Assembly: GCA_948567375.1 (NCBI GenBank)
Contig: OX419760.1
Span: 33,542,001 to 33,606,000, forward strand
Length of the DNA stretch: 64,000 bases
Direction of reading: 5' to 3'
Source: Lunularia cruciata
Taxonomy: Eukaryota > Streptophyta > Marchantiopsida > Lunulariales > Lunulariaceae
Shown here: positions 1 to 11,033 of the stretch, piece after piece
How the letters are laid out: every line of letters begins with the position of its first letter
How positions within the stretch are numbered: the stretch's first letter is position 1
Position numbers and translations under genes: made by a program
The notes under the pieces: model-generated
The model's input: the letters and a program-made list of their open reading frames with translations, nothing else
Told to the model about the DNA's origin: nothing
The model's database searches: none

Positions 1-1670
1 TCATCTATTTATTATCTTTGGTCAGGACAGGTTGTTGAGGAGCCTTTACTCCAAATCTCTCAAATAGTAGGAAATTTACTTCCTACTTTGTCCACTGATA
101 ATGCTAAACCTTTGTTGGAATAAAAGTTCAATCAACCATGCAATTCAGAAATAACAATTCTTTTAAAGGCTACAAGTAGCACTTCTCAACCTGAACCTAT
201 GCCTCAACAAGGAAAAATACACAGGCCAAAATATCTAATTAGATCCTTTCAACTTGAAGTGTTTTTAACCCGACACCATACATATATGGTGAAGGCTATC
301 CAAGAATAAGAAGCAATACATCATGCAAATTGGATGCAAGCCATGGAGCTTGAAGTTGCAATCCTACATCAACAATAGATATGGGAGTTGGTGGATACTT
401 CTAGGTAAGAAGGTCAATTGCTAAATGTAAATCTTTAAGAAAAAGATAAACTATCATCATTATGTTTAGACTAGTAGAAAAGTGCTATTCATATAAATAT
501 GGAATTGATTTTGATGAGATATTCAGCTTTGTTGCTAAGATGTCATCAATTCATGTTGTCTCAATGTTTGCCATCTTAAATAAGTGGAAGCTTTATTGAA
601 TGGATTTCAATAATGTTTTCTTCAATGGAGATTGGGAAGAGGAGGTCTACATGATACAACCAACTAGATATGAAGATCTAAAATATGCAAACATTGTTAA
701 GATACAAGTTTGTTTATTGAAAAATTCTCTTTATGTACTTAAGCAGGCACCATGAGCTTGGAATGCCAAGATGAATTTCTATTTCTTATCTATTGGAATT
801 CAAGTTTGCAGTTTAGATTCTTTGATGTATGAACTACAAGCTAGTAAAAATATGGTTTAATTGATCATCTATGTTGATGACTTGATCATCACCTGATCTC
901 TTATCTATTGGATTTCAAGTTTGCAGTTTAGAATTTTTGATGTACCAACTACAAGCTAGTAGCAATATAGTTTTATTAATCATCTTTGTTTATTACTTGA
1001 TCATCACCTATGTTGATGACTTGATCATTACTGGTAATTTTCAACATCTCAATTTGCATGTAAAAGATCTAGTGAAAGAAGACTTTGATATAAAAGACTT
1101 CAAATGCTTCTTAGGTATTGATTTTATCCAATATTGCAACAACTTTTGGTTATTACAAGATCAATATTCTTTAATATGTTGGATAAGTTTGGTATGATAG
1201 TGTGTAAACATATTTCTACTCCTCTCTAAAATTCTATTAAATTAAACTTAAGCTGGTGAGTGGTTGGTTGATCCAAATATGTATAAACAGATCATTAGAA
1301 GTTTCATTTATTTGACTTTTACTAGACCAGATCTAAGTTCCATTGTTGGACTAGTGAGTCAATCTTTGTACAAGCACCAAGGAAGTCACATCTTGATAAT
1401 GTTCCAAGGAATTTTATGCTACATGAAATTTACCATTCAACTTGAACTTCACTAGTGAATTAGTGGGTTACTTGCTATAAAAAATTTTATTGATGTGGAC
1501 TCGGCACGAACTGCTCAAGATAGAAGATTTATATCAAGTGAATATGTTTAACATGGGAAATTCTAGTTTTAGTTCATCATAAAGAAGCAACCTAGTGTTG
1601 TTGTATCATCGACAAAACCAAAATATAGAAATGCCATTGATGTTAATTTTGCTTCACATCTATTGATGTT
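1..1670 (+). pseudogene. Ty1/copia polyprotein relic (reverse transcriptase to RNase H)
   Basis: Degenerate 3' half of a copia pol gene that runs off the left edge of the window. In order I can read the region before RT (NWMQAMELE and IWELVDTS near 330-400), the RT core (MDFNNVFFNG near 600-630, LKQAP at 739-754, YVDDLIIT twice, near 870-893 and 1009-1035), a stretch with FLGIDF near 1110, and the RNase H approach (TRPDLSSIVG near 1324-1353). YVDD is the copia form of the RT active-site motif, and the domain order is copia-like. Stops and frame changes occur throughout; the longest open pieces are 937-1197 and 1264-1455. The 3' end meets a purine tract and an LTR start at 1673-1685. Non-functional. 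Family call is firm; lineage within copia not determined. Confidence 0.85.
784..1032 (+). repeat. Tandem duplication of the RT active-site segment
   Basis: A unit starting tcttatctattgg at 784 recurs at 898, a period of 114 bases with scattered differences. Both units carry the segment ending in the YVDD region, and a third partial copy of tatgttgatgacttgatca follows at about 1009. The polyprotein therefore reads through its catalytic motif more than once. This is a private rearrangement of this copy. Confidence 0.8.
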
Positions 1671-1672
1671 AG

Positions 1673-1890
1673 TTTGAGGGAGAGTGTAGATCGAGTGTCA
1701 TAAGCCAATATTCCTAATTGTTACTCTGTCCGAGAACGTATAATCTTTAGCTACCAGTTTAAATTTATGGTAAAGAAAGACTCCATACAGTATCTATATA
1801 TATAAGTTCTTCTTTTTTTAAAATTTTGGAGCACAACTAGTGTTATGGAGATGGTGAACTTTGGTATCTCCCGCTCTCATTTCCAATGCG
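1673..1890 (+). mobile_element. Copia polypurine tract and 3' LTR (3' boundary uncertain)
   Basis: The purine run tttgagggagag (1673-1684) is directly followed by TGTAGATCGAG, the usual arrangement for a copia polypurine tract and the first bases of the 3' LTR. A TATA-like stretch (ctatatatataag) lies at 1793-1805. The 3' end is not clear because no second LTR is present for comparison. I place it near the CA at about 1888. Confidence 0.6.
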
Positions 1891-4055
1891 TAAAAGAATA
1901 AGCAGGGATAAGTACAGGCTCGCAAGAGATTTATTGATTGGGAATCTGCTTCAGCAAACTAGACCAATAAGAGAAATTTACTGTAAGGATATCAGAAATG
2001 CATGCACAAACACAGCAGTGTGTACAGTGAATTGCTGCAATCTCATGACTATCGAACTGATAACGTGAATGGTAACTGGTGCACCTGGTTGTTGCAACAC
2101 TTCAAATCAACGCACTAGAGTAAGTTGCTGTAAGTGGATGAAGATTGTAGGGTATATGTAAAGGGTAAACTGATGCATCTGGTTGTTGTCAGCAACCCAC
2201 CTATGCATAAATGTCAAGAGCTAGCACGGAGTGATGGGTTGAGTATAAATCGAGCTGGTGTTACTCTCTTGTTTCGACTCGAGAAACATGGAACTTGCGA
2301 TTATGATTGCAAGACCCATGCAGCAAACGTAAAGGCGTAGTAGTTAACATTCACAATCCACTAATCGTCAATTTTTATCGAACCCTTCCCTAGCTCTGCG
2401 CCTAAATGCAATAAAGTACAGCTACTAGAACAGCAGAAAGTGTTTCTAGTTTGTATTGAGCTTGCCTGTCCTCCTCCGTAGAACCCGTGCGATACCAATT
2501 AAGTAGTGAGTGGAATCCAAGAGCCCACAAGGCCAAGTGAGTAGGCAAATTTTATCAGCATTGCGGGGACAGCCACTTAAACTAACTCATCATGAAGCTG
2601 ACAAGAGAATCGCTTGAACAGTATGCAAGTGTGCACTTTACATCTGATTAGAAAGTTAAAAGTTCATCTATTTTGTCTGTTTATCCAATTTAGAAGACAA
2701 ATACAAGAGACTGTGCTCCCTTATTTCCTCCCCTTTCTAGGGCCTTTTCTAATAATCTCCAGCAGAACAATCATACATGTTGTACCCAATCTTAAACCAT
2801 CTAATTCTCATTCTGTCCTTCATCTTTTATAAAAGTTTTGCCCTGTGTCTCAATTTAGTATTTTGGTGCGCTGCATCACATTAATGCCCTCCAGTATTAA
2901 CTAACACCGTCTCAAATTTGTATCTGCAAGATTCATGAGAACATTGGGCTTCATGAGCCTTTGGAGTGAAATTGGGACTGGGTCGTACGGATCTATCTCG
3001 ATTGACGATCCAGTTCGAACTGAATTAAATATCTGGAATCGCGTTTGAAACTGTTTTGAATTCACGAAAACACTCCTTTCAAGATTCAAGTTCTTTCTTG
3101 GATGATAAGATGAAGGGATGAGTTAAACTTTGGATCCAGGGAACACGTTTTGTTTCTACAAGCTAGTGCTGTCTTAGAAAATGACCGATAACAACTGAAG
3201 CCAGACTTCCTGTGCCAGTAATCCTTGGAGGGACTGTTCTCCATAAGCATTTCTCTCCATCGAGGATTCACAAGTTCCAAAATTGTCTTGGCAAATTTCT
3301 GTCAGCTCGACGGCCATTTGACTCTGGGATGGCCAGTTGTATCTGGAGAACAACGCATTCATTAGGGGGTTTCAGTTTTGAAAGTTCAGGGTCGCTTGCG
3401 GCTATTGGACATGTCCCATATATTTTTCTGCGGGACCGTAATCAAAAGTCACAAATGAACAGGACGTAAAGTTTCTTCATGGCTACTGAAAGGTTATACG
3501 CGTCGTTTCATAATGGGGTTTGCTTTGATAAATGGGGTACGGGATTGTTACGCCGAGAGTTACGTGTATTCCTGAAAACGTTCTTAGCATGCGTCACAAA
3601 TGGAGTTAGAGATACCTAGTGTCTCGTGTCATACATGGGATTCGAACACTCGTGATAAGAATTCAATAAAATGGGGATTCAAGCACTCGTGGGACGGAGG
3701 ATTAAAGTCCAATAATCAAAGAGGAAGTATGAGCGGGCAAGGTTGAATTAAAAAAATGGTACGAAGGAATGCAATCAAAGCTCTCAATACTCAAATCTGA
3801 TTGATTTGTGCATATACCAAGGTGGAGGTGGGAGGTTATACCTAGTGCCATTCTAAGAGAATTCCCAGTGTACTCATATTTCTATATTTTTTACATGAAA
3901 CCATTCATGGTGCATCAAACTTTGAGCATTCACACTTGGAAATTTGGCCAATTAGATTAGTGAATATGGAGAGTACTTATCATATTGATACTATTCCGCA
4001 CCCACCTCACTTATACATAGATTGCAGTTCTCCTGCCAATCTGCACTATTCTAAT
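1891..4055. other. No gene recognised; CpG-containing low-copy-looking sequence
   Basis: Short open frames only, the longest 85 codons (3212-3469). None shows a domain I recognise. The stretch retains more CpG than the retrotransposon DNA around it (for example 3490-3560). A phrase similar to ctggtgcacctggttgttg occurs twice, near 2076 and 2173. It could be old unique DNA or an unrecognised element. Confidence 0.5.
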
Positions 4056-4056
4056 C

Positions 4057-4392
4057 TCATCTCTGATCTTGCCACACTTGCAGTTGCATTTGTGCACCTG
4101 GATTTGTAGAACTTTTAAAAATGGTTTGCTCTACAACATCAACGTGAGGGCCATCTATAGCTCCAATGAATAAAGCAATGCATCTTTTCAATCTAGTGAG
4201 TAAAGCAAAGTGCCTTGTAAATACTACTCCAAAATTGAGCAAGGGAAAAGAGAAAGCCAAATTTTGGATCATCTGGAAGATACTGAGCACTTTAAACAAA
4301 TCCGTGGTGGAAGTAGCAAGAAACTCATTCAAAAGAATACAACATTCATTAACATGGAAATTTTTTGTTAAGATTTGGTAAAGGATTTCCAT
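4057..4392 (-). pseudogene. PIF/Harbinger-type transposase fragment
   Basis: An open stretch of 111 codons contains IGAIDGPHV at residues 76-84. This matches the first-aspartate signature (GAIDGTH) of the DDE domain in Harbinger transposases and their domesticated relatives. The stretch before it (FSFP...F) is compatible with the region preceding the DDE fold. The usual downstream Lys-Gly and Gln-Asn block is not clear, so the fragment ends or shifts frame soon after the signature. No terminal repeats seen. The second Harbinger relic at 42.6-43.6 kb is better preserved. Confidence 0.55.
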
Positions 4393-4522
4393 TTTCCATG
4401 AACAAAGAAAAGTTGAAGAAGATACGAACTACTCGTAATTGGAAGACAAATCCATTGGTGAGGAAATCATTGATAAGTAGATCAAATGCGGATGGATAAT
4501 TGAGAATAAAATTAAATAATAT

Positions 4523-5257
4523 ATGTCCTTTTTTATGATGGATGTTCTATTTGCAGGAAGAGCTAATATATCTCTCTCCTTTGTAAATTTGAAGATGGGT
4601 AGTGAATTGAATCTTTTTGAATGGTTGCGTAAAGAAGATGAAATATGCAGAGTTTCACCAAACGAGGAGGAAATGTTTGGAGAAAATACTCCTTTGTTGA
4701 GGGTTTCACCAACTCTTGACCTACATGGATTGATACCATTACCAAGAAGCATTGCAAGTACCCAAGAGGAGAATATACACAAGTTTGCCCAGCAAAAATA
4801 CCTATATGCACCAAGTGAGCCATTTAGATCTTATGAAGAGGAGGATATCCGATTTACACAATGGACTGCAAGAGCAAGAGCACCTGGGGAGATTCATAGA
4901 AGTCCAAAAGAGATTCACAAAAGCAAAGAGGATAGAGCAAAAGATGATATGCTTACACAAGCACAAGAAAGAGACACACAAGTACAAGCAAGAGAGAAAG
5001 GTGAAAAGGATGGAGTAGATGCCTTGGACAAGAGTGAGAGAGAATTGCACAAAAGGAAGAAGTTCTTGAAAACAAATCCAAAGAATTTCCCAACACTTAT
5101 TGCTTGTGCCCAAGGCATGGGTAACCATACCAAATTAAGGATGGATTTGATTAAAGGAAGAGAGAGGTGCACATTAGCTGAAATTGATACTTTTAGAACC
5201 ACTAAAATAGAAAAAATCAAGGTAAAGGTAGAAGTTGAGGCAAGATCAAAAGCTTAG
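4523..5257 (+). CDS. Unidentified 244-codon ORF, charged and repetitive in its second half
   Basis: One of the longest open frames in the window, with an ATG start. I do not recognise the product. The first 90 residues are mixed (FEWLRKEDEICRVSP near 33-47). Residues 110-190 are rich in Lys, Glu, Arg and Gln, with short echoes (EIHRSPKEIHKSKED) that could form a helix. The C-terminal part contains IACAQGMGN. It lies between a Harbinger transposase fragment on the opposite strand and the 5' LTR of G1, so it may be a second gene of that transposon, an exon of captured host DNA, or chance. The other strand also has open stretches of up to 117 codons here, which lowers confidence. Confidence 0.3.
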   Translation: MSFFMMDVLFAGRANISLSFVNLKMGSELNLFEWLRKEDEICRVSPNEEEMFGENTPLLRVSPTLDLHGLIPLPRSIASTQEENIHKFAQQKYLYAPSEPFRSYEEEDIRFTQWTARARAPGEIHRSPKEIHKSKEDRAKDDMLTQAQERDTQVQAREKGEKDGVDALDKSERELHKRKKFLKTNPKNFPTLIACAQGMGNHTKLRMDLIKGRERCTLAEIDTFRTTKIEKIKVKVEVEARSKA

Positions 5258-5414
5258 AGATTAAATTTAAGGAAAGGATAGCAAACTTCAATTAACAAAG
5301 ACTATAGAATTAGCCAAAGTAGGTTAATCAACACTAGAACTCAAGCCTTGTGAGTATGTTTTCTTCTAAAATGGAAGGAACCAATGCAACTCATTATGAT
5401 ATAAGCAACCCTAA

Positions 5415-5895
5415 TGTAACAATATAGACTTTATATGTGAGTTTGTCAAGACTAATGAAGTAGTAAATTAGCCAAGAATTATAAGAATATTCTAGAAGCA
5501 TCTAGGAAGCTTCTTGGTACATAAAAAATATTGGGTAACATGTATACCAAGTGACAACTTCTTGGGAAACTTCCTTACTACCTTAGCTTGCACGCCATTG
5601 TGGTGGCTTCTAGAAGGAAACTTTTTGGGAAATTTTCTGACTAGCTTAGCTTACATGCCAAAAGGCGGCTTCTAGAAGGAAGCTTCTTAGAAGCTACCCA
5701 ATTAACTTAGCCTGCACTCTAAGAAGACATCTTGTAAGAAGCTTCCTAAGAAGCTCCTTACAAGCCTTTATGTTCCCTATAAATACCAAAGCCCAAGCTC
5801 ATGGTAGGCATTCAAATTTTTCTTCATACAAGAGTCCTAATGTGATCTTTCACTCTGATCTTCCATTTTCCTATTTCTCTCCTTGGTCTTTTACA
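5415..5895 (+). repeat. 5' LTR of G1
   Basis: Begins TGTAACAATATAG and ends TTTTACA, directly before the primer site. TATA box ctataaat at 5777-5784. Upstream of it are several alternating GAA/TTC units: GAAtaTTCtaGAA at 5485-5497, GAAgcTTC at 5506-5513, and TTCtaGAA at 5670-5677 next to GAAgcTTC at 5679-5686. These match the form of heat-shock elements. It aligns with the LTRs of G3, G4, G5 and the solo LTR at 47.8 kb. Confidence 0.9.
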
Positions 5896-5916
5896 TTGGT
5901 ATCAAAGCAAGAATGT
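5896..5916 (+). other. Primer binding site, Met-type
   Basis: ttggtatcaaagcaagaat follows the LTR end directly. TGGTATCA(A/G)AGC is the usual plant primer site complementary to the 3' end of initiator methionine tRNA; one base differs here. The same site follows the LTRs of G3 (degenerate), G4 and G5. Confidence 0.8.
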
Positions 5917-6159
5917 GATAGATAGAACTTATGGACTACCAAATCCATTTACCCCACACCATTGGAATTTTTGTATCCATGTACTACCCAAGCATCATGT
6001 CACGTAGTTCATCATCTCACACATTGGGTAGAATTTTCTAAATACTATCACCTTGTCTAATGAACCCTTGATACTTTTGATTGTAATTTACAAATAATGG
6101 TGGATGTATTGCATCCATGTGTTAACTTAGATAATTATAAGTAGTTTGATAGAGTTATA

Positions 6160-7040
6160 ATCATGGTGACAATGCCCAAAGTTATCATTGTTATGTAGCA
6201 ACACATTGAGCACCTTACTTGATTGTTGGAAGAAAGAGACCATCAACGACAAGAGCATGTAGAGAGAGCACCATTTCAAGAAGGAGAAAAGAATATCTGA
6301 TTTCAAAAGCCTAAGGTATTTGAAGGCAAAAATCTCCCAAGTAAAATGGAGAATTTTATATTTGATTGTGAATGTTATTTTGAAGCTATAAATCTTCAAG
6401 ATGAACAGAGAAAATTCCTTTGGCTTCAAGCAATTGGATGGAGTGGCAAAATTATGGTGGCAATTCCACATGTAGCAAGCTAAATGGCACTTTTTTGCAT
6501 TAATCTCAACATGTGAAGAATTCAAGAGCATAATAATTGGGAGATTCTAAGCTATAAATGTTGCATGAGTTGCACAAGATATGTTGGCAAAATTCAAGGA
6601 AATTACTACCTTGAGAAGTTATATCACTCAATTCCAATATACACTAAATCACCATATTCTAGAGAGTAAAGCTCGAGATCAATTTATGATGGGCTTGAAG
6701 GCATGCACCAAATTAGAAGTGACCATACAAGAGCTAAATACTTGGAGGAAGTCTTGAAGTTGGTTGAGTACTTTGATTCTTTGGTTGTGATAATTTGATC
6801 TCAACCTTGATCTTTACAAAACCTACCAACACACTACACAAGTAGAGCAAAGGACACTGATGGAGATTGATGCCATCCAATGGAGACCACTTGGCACTAT
6901 AAGTAGGGAAAGACTACAATAAAATGGTGTTTGCTTTTATTGTCACTAAATTGGACATCATATTGTTGAATGTTCATTCAAGAATGGATGACCCCGACCA
7001 ACCGCCCACATGGAGTTTTTGGAGCATAATGATCAAGGAA
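6160..7040 (+). pseudogene. G1 gag relic
   Basis: Aligns with the gag of G3 and G5: an N-terminal helix region (near 6165-6260), then the capsid segment with FEGKNLPS-like and NFIFDCE-like blocks (near 6320-6370). A zinc knuckle of the form CFYC-x4-H-x4-C lies near 6930-6970, with a stop inside it. The early gag phrase equivalent to HLTQLLDE carries TGA at its glutamine position, as it does in G5. Many stops; not functional. Confidence 0.75.
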
Positions 7041-7059
7041 ATGAAGAATCCAAGTAAGA

Positions 7060-7440
7060 GAGTTCAAGCCACCTATTGGGAACTTGATTAGTTCCAATTG
7101 GATTGAAGACTTGACCTATGCAAGTTTGCTTTACTTGCAAGGTATGATATCTGATAGTGATTGTAATATTTTGGTTAATTTTGGATGGATTGTTTATTGC
7201 ATGTCCATACAAATAAAAAATGAATTATGTATTAATATCAAGGTAATAATTAGAGGTAGATTTATGATAGAAAATGGTAGAAAGGGTCCTACATTGCATA
7301 CCTCACATCTTGTTACATTCAAGATTGTGAAGGAGTATTTGGAGTGTATGAAGTTTGTAGTGGTACCTTTACACTAGGATGTCATTTTAGGTTTGCCTTG
7401 GCTTGAAAGTCATAAAGTTCAATTTGATTGGGCCTAATGA
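7060..7440 (+). pseudogene. G1 protease region
   Basis: Open from 7084 to 7377, then continuing after one stop. It matches the protease segment of G3 and G4: an N-terminal ISSNWIE phrase, a degenerate DSG-like position (near 7165-7180, where FGWIV replaces the catalytic Asp-Ser-Gly), and the C-terminal VILGLPWLE...FDW block near 7383-7435 that is typical of gypsy aspartic proteases. The catalytic motif is not intact in this copy. Confidence 0.7.
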
Positions 7441-7639
7441 TAAATTCAAATACAACACCAAGGTAGGATTTACCAATTAGGTTGTTTGGCACTTTTGACT
7501 AAGACACCTAAGAATAATCATTCCCAAGATGGGAAGTTTATCATTAAAGCAGCGATAGAGCAAGCTTTGGAGGAAGATACTCTTATTTTTGTGGTGTGTA
7601 TCAAGGCAATTGCACATGGAGAAGTTGATGAGGGCCAAA

Positions 7640-9560
7640 AGTATCAATAAGCAATGGTTGATAAGATAGTTCAGGAGTTTCCAGATACATTTCTAGATGA
7701 TCTACCAAAGGAGTTACCTTCCAATTGTAGTATGCCTTTCAAGATCAAGTTATTACTAAGAAGTACTCTAGTGAACAGACCAATCTATCGGCTCTCACCA
7801 AAGGAGTTGGAAGAGCTTCAAATAACATTGATAGAAATGTTGGAGAAGGATTTCATACAATATAGTACATCTCCTTGGGGAGCACCAATATTATTTGTCC
7901 CAAAGAAGGATAGAGGACTTTGCTTCTGTATTGATTATTGGGACCTTAATAAACAAAGAATGATGAATGAATATCCCTTGTCTTAAATTGATGACTTGTT
8001 AGATCAATTGAGAGGAGCACAATATTTCTCCAAGTTGGATCTTTGAAGTGACTATTGGTAGATTCCCATTGATAGAGAGGATGTGCAAAAGATTACCTTT
8101 TGTACAAGCTATGTGCATTTTGAATAGAGAGTTCTACATTTTGAGCTCATTATAGCTCTAGTAGTCTTCATGTATTAGATGCATTGGATGTTGTTGGATG
8201 TGCTATTGGATAGGATATGTGGATATGTACTATGAGCCGGCTTGTCTCTCACTCAAGATGAACCTTTGATAGCTATTATGGTAGCACACCATGGACTAAG
8301 AAGGCAAGGAATCTCAACTCCATCATACTCATCCAAGGCTAACACTCCAAGACTCAAACATTACTCACTAGAGAACTCAATGAGAGAGAGATAGTTGCAA
8401 ATGAAAAGGATGATGAGTACTTCTCACCCCCAATTTATATACTTGTGAAATAGTTATGTACAAAAGTTACTAATTACTAGATTAACTCAAGTTACAAGGC
8501 TAAAAGTCAAATAAAGTCAAAAGTCTAAAGGACTACTCATGGAATATTCCCATAAGCATATGGTCTTATCTTGACCCAACCACAAAGTCACAAATTCCTT
8601 CACATGGGCTATCCTTAGACTATAGAAGAATCTGAAACCAAAGGCTTATGGGTCCAAGAGTTCTCAACTCTTGCCTCAAAGCCAAACACTTAGGAATAAT
8701 ACCAAGCCAATACACTAGAATCCAAGATAATGATACTCATCTTTTCCACTACCTCTAAAGTCAGGTCCACTCTATCTTAGCTATGACTAACTTTAGCTAA
8801 TCATGACAAATGTAGAATCATCTTTTATCTCTATATAAATAATATCTCTCAAGTACTTGTATTACCAAACTAAAAATCACAATAGTACACACATGCATAA
8901 ATGTGTATTATAGTACATGGTGTTCTTTGATGATATTTTAATCTATAGCAAGATGGAGGCCTCACACATGAATCACATGCGAGAAGTCCTAAGATGACTA
9001 CATCAATGGAAGTTTTATTGTAAGAAGACAAAGTGTGCTTTTTGGCAATTCTTGGATCATAAGGTCTTATTGGAGAGATCAAGATGTAAGAGGAGAAAAT
9101 CAATGCCATAATTGGTTGGCCTACTCCATAGGATACCATAGAAGTGTGAGCATTTGATGGATTGGCAAGATCTAACCAATGGTTCATCCACTACTATGTT
9201 CATGTGACCACACCATTGATTGATCTCTTGGGGAAGACCTCAAGCTTTTAGTGGACCACCAAGCACAAATAATCATTCAAGAAGTTGAAGCATATGGTGT
9301 CTTCAAGACCCATTCTTTAACCAAATGATTTTTTATTACTTGGTGTGGTTGATTTTGATGCTTCTAAATTTTCCATTGGAGCTTAATTGAAGCAAGAATT
9401 TCTAGATGGATTACATCCCATTGCCTTTGTGTCTAGCTAACTAAACACGGTAGAAAGGAATGACATTACTCTAGACAAAAAAAACAACAGCAATAATGTA
9501 TACCACCAAGGTACAAAAGCATTATTTTTCACTATACTAATTGAGATGAATGCCTTGTGA
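7640..9560 (+). pseudogene. G1 reverse transcriptase and RNase H, split by a solo LTR
   Basis: Well-preserved start at 7654-7986: [14 protein letters not shown], then [20 protein letters not shown] and a [12 protein letters not shown] block, which are gypsy RT motifs. After a stop come FSKLDL, IPIDRED, and the break at 8230 by the solo element. From 8917 the frame resumes with FDDILIYSK, the catalytic FxDD motif, then the connection (HKV, KINAIIGWPTP). RNase H traces (VVDFDASKF near 9345-9375) follow. Numerous stops. The split lies between the MHW and DDILIYSK blocks. Confidence 0.85.
8231..8912 (+). mobile_element. Solo LTR-like element, copy A
   Basis: 682-base insertion in the G1 RT gene. 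Ends are TATGAGCCGG (TGTGAGCCGG in copy C) and TATTATA (GTGTTACA in copy C), so the intact family has TG...CA ends. It is flanked by a perfect 4-base duplication GTAC (8227-8230 and 8913-8916). Removing it restores the RT reading around the FDD motif. A TATA box (ctatataaat, 8831-8840) lies about 75 bases from the 3' end, as expected for an LTR with a short R-U5. No second LTR, internal region or primer site seen. Copies B (19,424-20,111) and C (40,802-41,493) are closely similar. Confidence 0.8.
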
Positions 9561-10080
9561 CTATTGAAGTTACCTACAATAACTCCAAGTATGCAAGCAC
9601 CAGATTCTCTCTCTCTTCTTCTTCAATTTTGGCCAAGACCCACTTGTTCCATCTCCTCCATCTCATGTTCCTCATAGTTCCACCTTCTTGATCATAATAT
9701 CCCACTTCTTACAACAAGCCAAATCTAATCTCCTTTTTGCTTAAAATTGTCAAAAGCAATATGGGATCAACATTATTCTGATCTCATATTTCAATTTGGT
9801 GATAAGAAATTCTAGTAATCTTCCCCTCCCACTTGGTACCCAAGTTTGTAAACTTGCTCCTAATTGGATAGGCTCATTTGATATCATCCACATCATTTCT
9901 CCTATGGCTTATAGCCTTGCCTTGCCTTACCTTATCATATGCAAATCCACCCCGTCTTTCATGTTTTCAAATTATCTCAATGAATGGTTGCACGTAAATT
10001 TGGATCTCATCCATAGAGTAGAAAGTATGGAGAGAAGGATGCTAAGGAGACTTTCCAACTGAACCAATAGCCCATGGCCA
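9561..10080 (+). pseudogene. G1 integrase C-terminal part, truncated
   Basis: Translates to fragments equivalent to the G4 integrase between its core and chromodomain: an alanine/histidine-rich segment, then SSNLPLPLGTQVCKLAPNWIG (frame open 9796-10,062), which is the GPF/Y-type region seen also near 31,360-31,420 on the other strand. The integrase core before it is largely missing. The region ends at about 10,080 where opposite-strand gypsy sequence begins. Confidence 0.65.
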
Positions 10081-10084
10081 ACCA

Positions 10085-10680
10085 AGGTAACTAGAGATCC
10101 CAATCTCCCAAGTGGCCTCTTTGCGAACCATACTTTTTCAATCTTCTCTTCATCGTTTGAACCACTTTCTCTGCTAAGCCATCTGCCTTAGGGTGATCTC
10201 AAGAGGTAGTATGATGATCAATCAAAGCCTTTTCACACAAGACCTAAAACTTTCCCAAGAACTTTCATTAGTACCCTGATTAGTCAAAACCTCAATTGGT
10301 GCACCAAAATGACTAAGAACCCAATCCAAGAATGAGTAAGTTGTCCATTGGACCTGTCAAGAAGTGCCACCAACTCAATCCACTTAGAGAACTGCTCCAC
10401 CATCACCAAAACAGACCGATGGTGTCTCACAGTCAATGGTAAAGGTCAAGCAAAGTCCAAACTCCAGCGGTAACCCAATCCCATGATAGGTAATGGGTGT
10501 AATTGTGGTGTAAGAGCATTGAATGATGCGCTTACTTGGTCACAAACCACACATCTAGCAACAAATTGTTGTACATTGGTCTGCATACCACGCCACCAAT
10601 AATTACTTAGGGGTAAGCTATATGTATGCTTTACTCCAAAATGTCCTAACTCCTCATGAGCATGACGGACCAACTGTTGT
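10085..10680 (-). pseudogene. G2 integrase, N-terminal and partial core
   Basis: The minus strand at 10,673-10,446 gives HAHEELGHFGVKHTY, then WWRGM and CVVCDQ. This is the H-H-C-C zinc-binding domain of retroviral-type integrase. Core traces follow (YRWSLDFA as the first catalytic-Asp region; DHHTTS and HPKADGLAE near 10,165-10,230, the region before the catalytic glutamate). It ends with LPWLAMGY near 10,070-10,095, after which the sequence changes to G1. Confidence 0.8.
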
Positions 10681-11033
10681 CTCTAAGATGGAAATGATAC
10701 TCTTCTCACTCTACTATCTTCCCATACACGCAAAAGGTGGTTGCCTTCCAATCTGAACCGTTTGGCTTGTTGAAGAAAACAATCTCTCTCCTTGACCCCC
10801 TATGCCACCCACAACACCAGTCCAAAGATAGTCCATCACTAAGACATCATCATGAATATCTCACTGAACTATATCAATATCTTCACTCTTTGGATCTGTG
10901 ACCTCAATAACTCCTCTTGTATGCATTGAGAGAGATACCACCAAAGTCTCAAAAAATATATAGAGGCAAATTCATGCCAATGTGGCACCATCTCCTCATT
11001 TGTCTCACCATGCCAATGTGCTCCGGTTTGATC

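Larger units (their letters stand above)
5415..10080 (+). mobile_element. Gypsy element G1, 5' LTR and internal region, truncated at 3' end
   Basis: Chromovirus-type gypsy element of the dominant family. It has a 5' LTR (5415-5895), a Met-type primer site, leader, gag, protease, RT/RNase H and the end of integrase. It stops near 10,080, where the second gypsy lineage begins on the opposite strand, so it lacks its chromodomain tail and 3' LTR. A solo LTR-like element sits inside RT at 8231-8912. Coding regions are interrupted many times. Order and sequence parallel G3 and G4. Confidence 0.85.

Noticed and set aside
2470-2510. The complement of cccgtgcgataccaatt looks like a primer binding site (ttggtatcgcacggg).
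   Set aside because: No LTR end with CA lies beside it and no gag follows on that strand.
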